DNA from: a virus
DNA: 26,515 bases
IMG/VR virus record: IMGVR_UViG_3300005647_000021
Span: 1 to 26,515 of that record
Reading direction: 5' to 3' (one strand)
The position numbers were made by a program, and so were the translations under genes. The notes beneath the pieces were generated by a model that worked only from the letters and a program-made list of their open reading frames with translations, was not told the DNA's origin and made no database searches. Shown here in pieces: positions 14,570 to 23,026 of this stretch. Positions within the stretch are counted from its first letter, which is position 1. Each line of letters begins with the position of its first letter.

Positions 14570-16087
14570 ATGGCTAAACCAAATCTTAAAGATTCAAAAG
14601 CTAATTTCAAATTAATTTGGAATAGCGAATTTAATGAAAATGAACTAAACCAAGACAAGTGGCGATTTGAAAAAATCCTACCTGATCATAACGACAATCG
14701 TGCTCAAATGTCTCAACATGTAACCAATACTTTTGGTTTCGATACTGATGGCAATAAAAAAGATGGCGCATACCCTTTGGGTAAACGTCATGCTATGTGG
14801 TACGACAAGCACTTAGATAAAACACTAAAGATTCGCGATGGTTCTTTGGTTATGGGTGGATACAAATCTGATGAAGATGATCCAACGATCAAAGATTCAC
14901 ATCACCCATATGAACATCCACGTAATGGGAAAACTGCGGATTTTAGAAAGAAAATTTATACATCGTGGATTGATACTTACGCGATGACATGGGAAGATGG
15001 AGCCGTTCGACCTTCTTCTGAACATTCACCAAACTTTTATTTTCGATATGGCTTCGTAGAATTTGGAGTTAATTTTGAAAATGTACATACTGAGGGGTTT
15101 AGAATATCCGGTTGGTTACTACCTGCTGTTAATCCAAGCGATGAGAATAAATCACTTGTAGGTGGTACATACGATGATGACGATGGTAATGGTGTTGAAT
15201 TAGATGTATGGGAATATGAAAATACTCCAAGTTCAAGAAATCTTTTACTATGTAAAAACATTGGTGCTAATGCAAAGAAAATTCCACCAGTTGATTTAGG
15301 TCCATTTGGAATTGATATGACTAAGGGCGATCATACGATTGCTGTTCATTGGTCTACTGAAGGTACTCGATGGTATGTAGACGGTGTTTTAATTTGCGAA
15401 GATCTAGTTTGTAAAGTTGAAATCGCGATGGCTCTATATCTAACACGAGAAGGTAATTCTGGTGCAAACTCTGGTGGTGGTGTTACTGCCCAACCTCCGT
15501 TTATTCAGAACGATCCGGGTTTATATGCGTATAACTTAGGAACCGAATCAGCAGAAACAATTAATTCTGATGAAGCTCTTATTCATTATGTTCGCGTATG
15601 GCAAGATGAAGATCATGACGGTAATTGGATTGCTCCTAATTGGAGAAATGGTGAAGGTGTTGAAGCTATTGGCGATAAGCCTGTTGCTGCTACTCCATCT
15701 GCTACTCCAGTTACATCTAATGATGCTGAACCACTTGTGATGGAAGATACTGATTCTGAATTTGGATTGAAGATTAATGGAAATGTTTTAACATGGAATC
15801 AAACTCATGATGAAAACAAGTATGACATTAAATTTGATAAAAATGAATATAAAAAATCTGTTAAAGGAACTACTTTTACAATACCTGATTCTTATAAAGA
15901 AGGTACTTATTATGTAACTGCTACTCCATCTAGTAAGAGATTTATTGATTCTAATAAAGTCGAATATTCAAAATCTAATATTGTAGATGAACCAGTAGTA
16001 AATGAACCAACCACCGATACTGAATCGGCTGCTGTTATTATCGCTCAAATCACCAAACTATTGGCGAAGCTTCGCAAGCTGTCCTAA
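14570..16087 (+). CDS. GH16-family glycoside hydrolase with C-terminal Fn3-like domain
   Basis: A 505-residue protein. Residues 13-350 form a GH16 catalytic domain. Landmarks are FKLIWNSEFN at the start, FRYGFVEFGVNF (158-169), the catalytic motif Glu210-Leu-Asp212-Val-Trp-Glu215 (ExDxxE: nucleophile Glu210, acid/base Glu215), and HWSTEGTRWYVDGVLI (260-275). GH16 enzymes cleave beta-1,3/1,4 glucans or galactans such as laminarin, agar and carrageenan; the substrate here cannot be read off. Residues about 395-470 look like a small beta-sandwich (Fn3-like). A DEPVVNEP linker and a basic amphipathic helix end the protein. There is no signal peptide, so it would be virion-borne or released at lysis. 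Its last 30 bp overlap the convergent oxidase gene. Confidence 0.88.
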   Translation: MAKPNLKDSKANFKLIWNSEFNENELNQDKWRFEKILPDHNDNRAQMSQHVTNTFGFDTDGNKKDGAYPLGKRHAMWYDKHLDKTLKIRDGSLVMGGYKSDEDDPTIKDSHHPYEHPRNGKTADFRKKIYTSWIDTYAMTWEDGAVRPSSEHSPNFYFRYGFVEFGVNFENVHTEGFRISGWLLPAVNPSDENKSLVGGTYDDDDGNGVELDVWEYENTPSSRNLLLCKNIGANAKKIPPVDLGPFGIDMTKGDHTIAVHWSTEGTRWYVDGVLICEDLVCKVEIAMALYLTREGNSGANSGGGVTAQPPFIQNDPGLYAYNLGTESAETINSDEALIHYVRVWQDEDHDGNWIAPNWRNGEGVEAIGDKPVAATPSATPVTSNDAEPLVMEDTDSEFGLKINGNVLTWNQTHDENKYDIKFDKNEYKKSVKGTTFTIPDSYKEGTYYVTATPSSKRFIDSNKVEYSKSNIVDEPVVNEPTTDTESAAVIIAQITKLLAKLRKLS

Positions 16088-18784
16088 ACGGATCAGCAAA
16101 CTACCAAGTAGGGATATCAATATAAACATATTGATTGATCCTCTGAATAGAGCACCGTTGCCAGATTTGGTGGCGGTGTTTTCTTCTATATTCGGTTCTT
16201 CAACCACTGGAGTTTCCACTACAGGCACTTCAATATGCACTTCAACTACTGGAGTATTATCAACTACAGGATTGAAATCAGGATTTTTACGGGCTGGTGC
16301 CATATTGCTATCTGTAACAAATGTAGAACCAGTTGTTCTAAACACAACAGACTTTGGTGATGTGTTACCATCAAAATCAAATGCAGCTACTGCATATTCA
16401 TATGTCTGTCCAGCTTCAAGTTCAAATTGATTAAAACCTATACCAGCATCATTACGTCTGCCAATTTCCACACCATTTCTATAAATGATATAACCACTAA
16501 CACCTTTATCATCATAAGATCGGCCCCAAGTCAACGTACCTTCCGATGGTGATGTTTTATACATTCTTAGATCTACAGGTGTAGATGGAATCACTGGATT
16601 AAATACTGACGTAGGATCAATTATATAAGGTTGATCTGACGTTCTTATTTGCTGTGCATCAGTCAAAGTTGAACGTGAACCATCAGTTGCTATCGCAAGA
16701 ACTTGAAACGAATATGTTCTCATTGCCTGCAAATTATCAGCAACATAATAAGTATCATCTGATTTATTTACCAATCGACCATCCCTGAATATTTCATATT
16801 CTTTAGCACCATCTACACTGTTCCAGACAACTTCAAATCGACCGTCGCCTAATTTAGCTAAAGTTAGATTTTCTGGCTTAGCAATAAAATTAACTACTTG
16901 TGCATTGGTGCCAGTAGTAACATCAAATGATATTGAAAATTCAGTATTGGCTTTACCATTAACACCGATAAACCAACTAGTGTCATTCTGTGCTGATATA
17001 ACACACTGATGTTGATCATCAGTGATACTCGCACAAGAATTAAAACCGCTATTATTTGGATCAGTGGGCCACGAGCCATTCTTTACATGAATCGATGCAG
17101 CATTTAAGTTAGTATTAAAGTTAACAGTAAGTGTATGTTCATCATTACCTTTAATTTCGTAATACTCCCAATGATTAGGTCTAGCATTGTTAATCATTAC
17201 ATCACCAGTCTCAACCAATGGGCCACCAAAATTAACTATTGCAGCTTCAGATGGAACACCATTCTTAACAGCGAAAACCATGTAGTGGCCGGGGGGTGCT
17301 AAGAATCTAGACTTGGGTGCAGCAATAGTTGCAACGCCATTAGCCTGACTAATAATCTCACCTTTAACCAATCGTTGATCTTGGCTTTGCGAATGTGTAA
17401 CCGAACTTAATTTAATAAAATTAACTTCTGTAATATCAGTAGATACATTCATATTAAAATAAGTATTGAAGTTTGCTTTTTCTGGTGCTCCAGAAATCAC
17501 AGGACGTTCACCTTTAAACAAATATGGTGGTGAGAATATCTCAGCATTTTGTTCTTCATGATCGAAGGTAAAACAAGGAACACAATATCCACTACCAGCT
17601 AATAACACTCTGGCATCAGGCAACAACAAAGCAACAGAATGATATTGGCGATCAACTTTCATATCATTCATAATTGTCCAATCACCAGTATTTGGATTCC
17701 AAATTTCTGGAGTTACTACACCAGCATTAGGATCATATAAATCTTCACCAGACCAGTTACCACCAGTTGCAAGTACAGAACCATCAGCTAATATTGTTAG
17801 GTTGTGTTGGCGACGACCAAAATTCATTGGTGATGTTTCAGTTACACTACGATTCTTCGTATCAACAATTACAGATGATTTAATAGATGATCCACCACCA
17901 GATATTAGTACTTTATCAGTATCGTATGTTGCGTAACTACCATAACCACGATATGAAGCAAGCTCACCTTCAAGCTCATTAATATCGCGTCTAGGACCAT
18001 TTATCCACTTATCTTTTTCAAAGGTATCATCAGTGTATAAACTATCAACTCTATTGTGTGGCCCTACATAAGCTACAGAACCATCTGACACTACTGATAG
18101 CCATGCATAATCACCAGATAAAACTAATGGTGAATCCAATTCGCCGTTGAATTCACGATATTGTTTATTGTGTTCTAAAATTTCACCGTATGGTGTTGGT
18201 GTGTAAGTTCCACCCAATGTTAAAATTTCACCATTGGGTAGTGAAACAGATGATGCATACCATCGAGCGGCATTTAGGTTATCTGTTGTTGACCATTGAT
18301 TAGTATAAGGATCATAAATGTTACTATTTGATGTTGGGCCGTTTTTTCCACTTACACCAGAATCACCACCAACAAATATAATTCGTCCATCAGTTAAATG
18401 AACACTGCCAGCACAGAACAAATCACCAGTACCTTCTGGATTATATGTTTGCATGTGTTGATTCGTTTTGGGATTCCATACAGTCACACGAGTTTGATTT
18501 CGCTGTGAATCATGAAAGTTTGTTGGTGAACCATCAAATTCAGTATCAAAATCATCTGGTGTTGCATCCCATACAAAAACGTTTCCTGTTGGGAGTACAG
18601 TTGCATGAACAGCCAATACAGGCCAATCATAAACGTCAGACCATTCACCACCTACGATGGCATCTGATTTTTCTCTAGTTATATACTCTGGTATTTCAGC
18701 CAGATTATGTTCTTCCGCTCCATGCGCGAAACAAACACTAGAAATTGCTGAAAGTATCAACACACTAAATATTTTTTTATACAT
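16058..18784 (-). CDS. Secreted AA5-type copper-radical oxidase (galactose/glyoxal oxidase-like) with PPC and Fn3 domains
   Basis: A 908-residue protein starting at ATG 18784. A clean signal peptide ends near CFA (residue 20), which is why I reject the in-frame ATG 18817. Residues 45-430 are a Kelch beta-propeller and 430-520 the galactose-oxidase C-terminal domain (DUF1929-like). All five ligands expected from galactose oxidase align: Cys124 (LFCAG) and Tyr176 (ARWYASS) for the thioether cofactor, Tyr381-His382 (QYHS) and His464 (SVTHS). The galactose-oxidase Trp290 position is Tyr194. Then come a bacterial PPC-like domain (525-628), two Fn3 domains (635-716, 735-818), a Val/Pro/Glu linker (843-868) and a C-terminal TM with a basic end (884-908). 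The family oxidises alcohols or aldehydes and releases hydrogen peroxide. The substrate is unknown. Confidence 0.9.
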   Translation of the reverse strand: MYKKIFSVLILSAISSVCFAHGAEEHNLAEIPEYITREKSDAIVGGEWSDVYDWPVLAVHATVLPTGNVFVWDATPDDFDTEFDGSPTNFHDSQRNQTRVTVWNPKTNQHMQTYNPEGTGDLFCAGSVHLTDGRIIFVGGDSGVSGKNGPTSNSNIYDPYTNQWSTTDNLNAARWYASSVSLPNGEILTLGGTYTPTPYGEILEHNKQYREFNGELDSPLVLSGDYAWLSVVSDGSVAYVGPHNRVDSLYTDDTFEKDKWINGPRRDINELEGELASYRGYGSYATYDTDKVLISGGGSSIKSSVIVDTKNRSVTETSPMNFGRRQHNLTILADGSVLATGGNWSGEDLYDPNAGVVTPEIWNPNTGDWTIMNDMKVDRQYHSVALLLPDARVLLAGSGYCVPCFTFDHEEQNAEIFSPPYLFKGERPVISGAPEKANFNTYFNMNVSTDITEVNFIKLSSVTHSQSQDQRLVKGEIISQANGVATIAAPKSRFLAPPGHYMVFAVKNGVPSEAAIVNFGGPLVETGDVMINNARPNHWEYYEIKGNDEHTLTVNFNTNLNAASIHVKNGSWPTDPNNSGFNSCASITDDQHQCVISAQNDTSWFIGVNGKANTEFSISFDVTTGTNAQVVNFIAKPENLTLAKLGDGRFEVVWNSVDGAKEYEIFRDGRLVNKSDDTYYVADNLQAMRTYSFQVLAIATDGSRSTLTDAQQIRTSDQPYIIDPTSVFNPVIPSTPVDLRMYKTSPSEGTLTWGRSYDDKGVSGYIIYRNGVEIGRRNDAGIGFNQFELEAGQTYEYAVAAFDFDGNTSPKSVVFRTTGSTFVTDSNMAPARKNPDFNPVVDNTPVVEVHIEVPVVETPVVEEPNIEENTATKSGNGALFRGSINMFILISLLGSLLIRLGQLAKLRQ
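16064..16075. repeat. 12-bp palindrome in the convergent gene overlap
   Basis: GCGAAGCTTCGC is a perfect palindrome within the 30-bp 3' overlap of the GH16 and oxidase genes. Because it is in frame on both strands, it encodes Ala-Lys-Leu-Arg at the C-terminus of both proteins (LAKLRKLS and LAKLRQ). No U-tract follows, so a terminator role is doubtful. Confidence 0.9.
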
Positions 18785-18832
18785 TTTTGATAAATTCCCA
18801 TTGTTATCATTTTTCAATACTGTTAGTTTACT

Positions 18833-18869
18833 ACAAAATTAATTATAGTGAGTTTACTATTAATTTTGT
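18833..18869 (-). promoter_or_regulatory. 11-bp inverted repeat around a candidate -10 box for the oxidase gene
   Basis: ACAAAATTAAT (18833-18843) and ATTAATTTTGT (18859-18869) form a perfect 11-bp inverted repeat with a 15-bp spacer in the divergent oxidase-topoisomerase intergenic region. A minus-strand TATAAT (18847-18842) falls at one arm, with no clear -35. The arrangement resembles an operator over a promoter. The oxidase ATG is 58 bp downstream. A direct repeat GTTTACTA occurs at 18826-18833 and 18852-18859. Confidence 0.6.
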
Positions 18870-18985
18870 TGTGTGACACCGTTCATAACTTCAATATTAC
18901 TGCATCGCAACGTATGATATATGATGGTCTGATTTCTCTTTCACCAGTGCATTGTATCATAATCAAATTAAATAACATTAATTAT

Positions 18986-19033
18986 TCATGGTATAATGAC
19001 CACACAAACAAATCAAAATAAATAAAACCATGA
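18986..19033 (+). promoter_or_regulatory. Extended -10 promoter and start-codon dyad of the topoisomerase gene
   Basis: TGG-TATAAT (18989-18997) is an extended -10 element matching the one at 8803-8811. No strong -35 is seen. A perfect 7-bp inverted repeat, TCATGGT (18986-18992) and ACCATGA (19027-19033), has its 5' arm on the promoter and its 3' arm across the ATG. The gene lacks a recognisable Shine-Dalgarno sequence. The rest of the intergenic stretch 18870-18985 shows nothing I can assign. Confidence 0.6.
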
Positions 19034-20901
19034 CAAAGAAGAACACTGCCTATAGCGAAGCTGATATCCAAGTACTCAGTGAAATCGAACATGTACACAA
19101 AAGAAGCTCTGTATATCTTGGTAATACGAGAGAGACAAATTATCAGGTTCCTATTTTTGGAGAAGATTTCTCCATTGAAGAAATAACATTTGTGCCAGCG
19201 GTGAGTAAACTATTTTCTGAGGTAGTTGATAACTCCAATGATGAATTGATTCAATCAAAACCTCGCAAGCCACTAATTAAAATTAATTCAGATGTTGCTA
19301 ATGCAACATTCTCTGTAGAAGATAATGGACGTGGTGTTCCAATTGGTAAACACAAGACTGGAGTTCCCACACCACAAGTTGTTTTCACCACACTACGCTC
19401 TGGGCGAAACTTTAAAGATGATAAAGAAGCTGGTGTAATTGGAACTAATGGTATGGGTGTATCTTTATCGGCGATATGCTCTGAAGAATTTAAAGTAGTG
19501 ATACATCGTGATAATAAACGATATGAACAAGTATTTACAGATGCTACTCGAAAGATCGGCAAACCTAAAGTCACTAGAAAGACAACTAAAAATACTGGTA
19601 CGTTAGTTGAATTTAAATTAAAGGATGATATTTTTTCTAGTGTTATTTTACCAGAACGAATAATTAGAAATCGTGCTATCGAAATGGCTGCTACAAACCC
19701 CGGCCTTACTGTCGATTACAATGGAACCAAATACAATTATAAGCGTGGATTTGATCAACTATTAAATCAACACTTTGGTGATTATTATAGATTTGGTAAT
19801 GATGAATTAGAATTCTTTGTTGTATTCGATACTCACAATAGACCTGAAGAACAAATATTTTCTTGGGTTAATAGCTCTATGCTATACGATGGTGGTTCTT
19901 GTAATACTCAGTTTACCAATGCTTTTTTCGATAAAGTAATGAGTCACCTTGAACGTGAAGCTAAAAGAAAGAAAGTAACAATTAATAGAAACGATGTTAG
20001 ATCTGGATTGTTATTGTTAGGTAATTTAAAAGTCAGTGATCCTCAATATGATTCACAGGCAAAAACAAAAATGACTGGACCATCACTACGAAAAGACTTT
20101 GATGATATTGTTGAAGCTGGATGGAAAGCGTTTGTTAGAAAATATAAAGACTGGTTAACTAGCGTTGTTGATCAGGCAATTAAACGAAGTAATGCAGATG
20201 CAACCAAAAAGGCTGTGGCTGGTAGTAAAAAGAAGCTTGGTCCTATTGATGGTTTCATGGAAGCTAACTCTAAGAAGCGCGATACTTGTCGATTGCTAGT
20301 AACAGAAGGTAACTCAGCTAAAGCTAATATTGTACAATCGAGAAATCCTCCTACGGATGCTGCATATCCACTAAAAGGTAAGATTAACAACGTCTATGGT
20401 ATCTCTGTAGCGGAGCTTTTGAAGATGGGTAAGGTATCTGATCTTATATCTATAATCGGACTTGTGCCGGGTAAGAGAGCGATGCGATCTGAATTAAGAT
20501 ATGGTCAAGTATGTTTTGCAACGGATGCTGACTTGGATGGTGATCATATAACCACTTTATTAGTTAATTTATTCTTTCAGTTTTGGCCTGAGTTGTTCGA
20601 TCCAAAATATCCACCATTCTTTTATAGAATGATTGCTCCTAATGTGGTTGTATCAAAAGGAAAGAAGCGGATTCATATTCCAAATCTAAGTGAGTTTGAA
20701 AAGCAAAAGAAAAAATACTCTGGTTGGGATGTTGAATATATGAAAGGTCTTGGTGGTATGAGTAAGACTGATTGGGATATGATCCTGTCAGGAGAGACTG
20801 ATACATTTATTCCAATAATCAACGAAGGTGATTTCTCAGAATCGTTAGAATTATTATTTGGTCCAGATCCAGATTTAAGAAAGGAATGGTTACGTAACTA
20901 A
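19030..20901 (+). CDS. 39: Type II DNA topoisomerase large subunit (gp39/gp60 fused form)
   Basis: A 623-residue GyrB-like protein. The GHKL ATPase domain has FSEVVDNSNDELIQ (catalytic Glu64, Asn68), VEDNGRGVPIG and IGTNGMGVSLSAICS. The TOPRIM domain has LLVTEGNSAKANI and FATDADLDGDHI, with the metal-binding Glu and Asp residues. T4 divides this subunit into gp39 and gp60; here both parts are in one ORF of roughly the combined length. With gp52, not seen in this window, it would pass DNA strands ahead of the fork. It is one of only two plus-strand genes, has its own extended -10 promoter, and ends at a hairpin terminator facing uvsX. The start is fixed by the conserved N-terminus rather than by a ribosome binding site, which is absent. 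Confidence 0.93.
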   Translation: MTKKNTAYSEADIQVLSEIEHVHKRSSVYLGNTRETNYQVPIFGEDFSIEEITFVPAVSKLFSEVVDNSNDELIQSKPRKPLIKINSDVANATFSVEDNGRGVPIGKHKTGVPTPQVVFTTLRSGRNFKDDKEAGVIGTNGMGVSLSAICSEEFKVVIHRDNKRYEQVFTDATRKIGKPKVTRKTTKNTGTLVEFKLKDDIFSSVILPERIIRNRAIEMAATNPGLTVDYNGTKYNYKRGFDQLLNQHFGDYYRFGNDELEFFVVFDTHNRPEEQIFSWVNSSMLYDGGSCNTQFTNAFFDKVMSHLEREAKRKKVTINRNDVRSGLLLLGNLKVSDPQYDSQAKTKMTGPSLRKDFDDIVEAGWKAFVRKYKDWLTSVVDQAIKRSNADATKKAVAGSKKKLGPIDGFMEANSKKRDTCRLLVTEGNSAKANIVQSRNPPTDAAYPLKGKINNVYGISVAELLKMGKVSDLISIIGLVPGKRAMRSELRYGQVCFATDADLDGDHITTLLVNLFFQFWPELFDPKYPPFFYRMIAPNVVVSKGKKRIHIPNLSEFEKQKKKYSGWDVEYMKGLGGMSKTDWDMILSGETDTFIPIINEGDFSESLELLFGPDPDLRKEWLRN

Positions 20902-20908
20902 TCATTAA

Positions 20909-20932
20909 TTAGCCCACAATTAAGTGGGCTAA
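20909..20932. terminator. Bidirectional hairpin terminator between topoisomerase and uvsX
   Basis: TTAGCCCAC (20909-20917) and GTGGGCTAA (20924-20932) form a perfect 9-bp GC-rich stem with a 6-nt AATTAA loop, 7 bp after the topoisomerase stop and 11 bp before the end of convergent uvsX. It is one of the most GC-rich hairpins in this AT-rich sequence. The flanking T-tracts are modest on both strands. Confidence 0.8.
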
Positions 20933-20943
20933 CATCTTATCGT

Positions 20944-22032
20944 TTATTCGCCTACAGCTTTGTCTTGTCGAAGTTTCTTAGAAGAAAATTTATTTTCTAC
21001 AACTTCTTCTTCTTCATCTTCACCAATAATAGCTTCTAGACTAATGCCAGATTTTTCTTCACACTGTTTTAATACTTCTTCTTGAACAGTGTGAAAGTTT
21101 TTTCGTTGAAATTTTTCGCCACTAGATTCTAATGTATACCACGCACTGACTTTTTTAACTACACCGATATCTTCTGCGATATCCAATAAACCATTATACG
21201 GATCCATACCTGCTTCGTATGGTACTTCAATCGTTACTGATTGAAATGGTCTAGTAAATCTAGTCTTATATCCATAACACTTCATCCGAATACCAGTAAT
21301 TTCTTTGGTTTCTTTATTCTTTAGTGTTAACTTGGATACTAATACAATTTGCGAACAAGCATATTTAATTGCATCAGGAACAATATATAAACCTTCACCA
21401 TTGAGTAGATCTTGATTTTTATAAACATGGGATGTAACAACCATTGTTATATTGGTATTTTTTATATTGTTAGTGAAAGATGATAGCATTGCTTTCAACT
21501 GTTTGTTGCGTTGACCTTGATCACCTTTATTTTCTCCCTTCTTAAATTGTTCTTGCTCAGTATCTGTCATAAGCATACTCAAGCTGTCAATAAAAATGGA
21601 AATCTTTGGTGCATCTGGTCCATCGGCTGGACTGTATTCGTTTTTATAGTCAGTGACTATAGACGAAACGGCCTTTTTACATTCGCCAATGGTATTAACT
21701 GATATTGGAAGATAATTTTCTTCATCTGTATCAACACCCAGCTTTTCAACGAAGCCATCATCCAATGCATTCTCTGTATCAACAGCGATTACTATACCGC
21801 CTGCTAATTGAGTCTCGCGCATTAGATTAACTACGTTGAACGATTTGCCTGAACCAGCAGGCCCACAGAAACACGTAACACGCGCCTGTGGGATGCCATT
21901 TAAGAAAGAGCCAGAAATAACTTTATTCTGAGCATAATTACCAGTGGAAACCCAATAAGCTGGTGGGCTGGATTTTCCATTAGTAATATCTTTCTTATCC
22001 AGATTCTTTTTTTGCTTAGAAAGAAAGCTCAT
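20944..22032 (-). CDS. uvsX: UvsX recombinase (RecA-like)
   Basis: A 362-residue RecA-family recombinase. Walker A is GPAGSGKS (57-64). The catalytic Glu is in AVDTENAL (Glu87). Walker B is ISIFIDSLS (Asp149). The MVVTSHVYKN segment resembles the region after the RecA L1 loop. A Glu-rich stretch near 340 (EDEEEEVVE) precedes a basic C-terminus. UvsX forms the presynaptic filament for strand exchange and recombination-dependent replication, with UvsY and gp32, both encoded here. It starts 2 bp after the gp32 stop with an AAGG 10 nt upstream, so the two form an operon. T4 UvsX is 391 aa. No defect was seen. Confidence 0.94.
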   Translation of the reverse strand: MSFLSKQKKNLDKKDITNGKSSPPAYWVSTGNYAQNKVISGSFLNGIPQARVTCFCGPAGSGKSFNVVNLMRETQLAGGIVIAVDTENALDDGFVEKLGVDTDEENYLPISVNTIGECKKAVSSIVTDYKNEYSPADGPDAPKISIFIDSLSMLMTDTEQEQFKKGENKGDQGQRNKQLKAMLSSFTNNIKNTNITMVVTSHVYKNQDLLNGEGLYIVPDAIKYACSQIVLVSKLTLKNKETKEITGIRMKCYGYKTRFTRPFQSVTIEVPYEAGMDPYNGLLDIAEDIGVVKKVSAWYTLESSGEKFQRKNFHTVQEEVLKQCEEKSGISLEAIIGEDEEEEVVENKFSSKKLRQDKAVGE

Positions 22033-22034
22033 AA

Positions 22035-23024
22035 TTAAGAAGCCTTTTTCTGTGCAGCTCGACGCTCACGAATCTTTCGCAATACTGGATTGTCATCTCC
22101 ATCATCGTCATCATTGTCATCATTGTCATCGTCAGTATCATCAGATTCTTCTGATTTAGCAGAAACTTCAGCAGCAGTTTCTTCTTCCTCAGTTTCTTCT
22201 TCATCTTCAACGACCTTCTTAGCCTTTTTCTTAGGCTTTGCTTTAGCTGCTTTTTTATCTTCAGCCTTAGTATCATCGTCATCAGAATCATCTTTAGAGT
22301 CATTGTAGCTGGTGCCATTTAGCGATGCAGCTAATTTAGCTTCTACAATTTCTAATTTTGGTTCATCTGGTAGGTATTCAGAAAGATCTACCATCGCTTC
22401 ACCTACGACTTCCATTTCTTCGTCAGTAAGTGCTGAATCCCTTCGAGCGAATTTTGTTCCTAGCGTATAGTCAGCCCATTCTCCGTTTTTACTTTTTTTA
22501 ATAATAAAATCGGTTCCTTCTTCGAAGTCATATGGATGAGCATCTAATTCACCATCAGCGAATGCTTGACGAATGATTTTATATACTTGCCAGTTGATAC
22601 TGATTGCTTTAACTTGACCAGTTAAGCTTTCACCATCTTCATCTTCCATAGGATCTTTGCGGATAAGAACTTGACCAATATGTTGGACTTTGCGGTAGTA
22701 CTTTTTACCTTCGTCCTTATTATCTTCGTCATAGAATCCTCTTGAAACATCACATATAGGGCAATCTTTGCCATACATTGTTAAGCAAGGTATGTTTTCA
22801 TTTTTTCCATTAATGTAAAGTCTATGAGATTTCTTTTCGACTAAAAAGAATTTGTTATTATCTTCGTTTAAGTCGGGAAGAAAGCGAACTGTACAGCTTT
22901 CATCAAAGCCCATATTAAAGAAGTTATAATACTTACCAGCCCCGCCGCCACCACCAGTACCGTTACCTTTATCGTCTGAGAATGCATTTTTTAGTGCATC
23001 CATATCTAATTGTTTTCGTGCCAT
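22035..23024 (-). CDS. 32: Single-stranded DNA-binding protein gp32
   Basis: A 329-residue protein. The zinc-binding set His67, Cys80, Cys88, Cys91 matches the T4 gp32 pattern (His64, Cys77, Cys87, Cys90) with a slightly shorter Cys80-Cys88 gap. A VRFLPDLN segment precedes it and the OB-fold core runs to about residue 215. The tail from 245 is strongly acidic (DDSDDDD; EEEETEEEE) with an internal basic block (KAKPKKKAKK). Unusually, it ends in a basic stretch, LRKIRERRAAQKK. gp32 coats single-stranded DNA and recruits replication proteins through its acidic tail. The gene has its own TTGACA-N17-TATCAT promoter and a leader hairpin, and GGAG lies 8 nt before the ATG. uvsX follows immediately. 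Confidence 0.93.
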   Translation of the reverse strand: MARKQLDMDALKNAFSDDKGNGTGGGGGAGKYYNFFNMGFDESCTVRFLPDLNEDNNKFFLVEKKSHRLYINGKNENIPCLTMYGKDCPICDVSRGFYDEDNKDEGKKYYRKVQHIGQVLIRKDPMEDEDGESLTGQVKAISINWQVYKIIRQAFADGELDAHPYDFEEGTDFIIKKSKNGEWADYTLGTKFARRDSALTDEEMEVVGEAMVDLSEYLPDEPKLEIVEAKLAASLNGTSYNDSKDDSDDDDTKAEDKKAAKAKPKKKAKKVVEDEEETEEEETAAEVSAKSEESDDTDDDNDDNDDDDGDDNPVLRKIRERRAAQKKAS

Positions 23025-23026
23025 CT

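Noticed and set aside
18784-18817. Upstream start of the oxidase at ATG 18817
   Set aside because: It would put 11 polar residues before a well-formed signal peptide and has no ribosome binding site; ATG 18784 has GGGAA upstream.
18914-19021. 35-codon plus-strand ORF in the oxidase-topoisomerase intergenic region
   Set aside because: It has no ribosome binding site, unremarkable composition, and runs across the topoisomerase promoter.
22090-22308. Plus-strand Ser-rich ORF opposite the gp32 tail
   Set aside because: It is an antisense shadow of the Asp/Glu codons of the acidic tail, with no ribosome site. Other plus-strand ORFs opposite the fibre, uvsW and oxidase genes were dropped for the same reason.
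22016-22318. Minus-strand Met/Lys/Leu-rich ORF overlapping gp32
   Set aside because: It is a frame-shifted reading of the GAT/GAA repeats of gp32, with biased composition and no independent signals.
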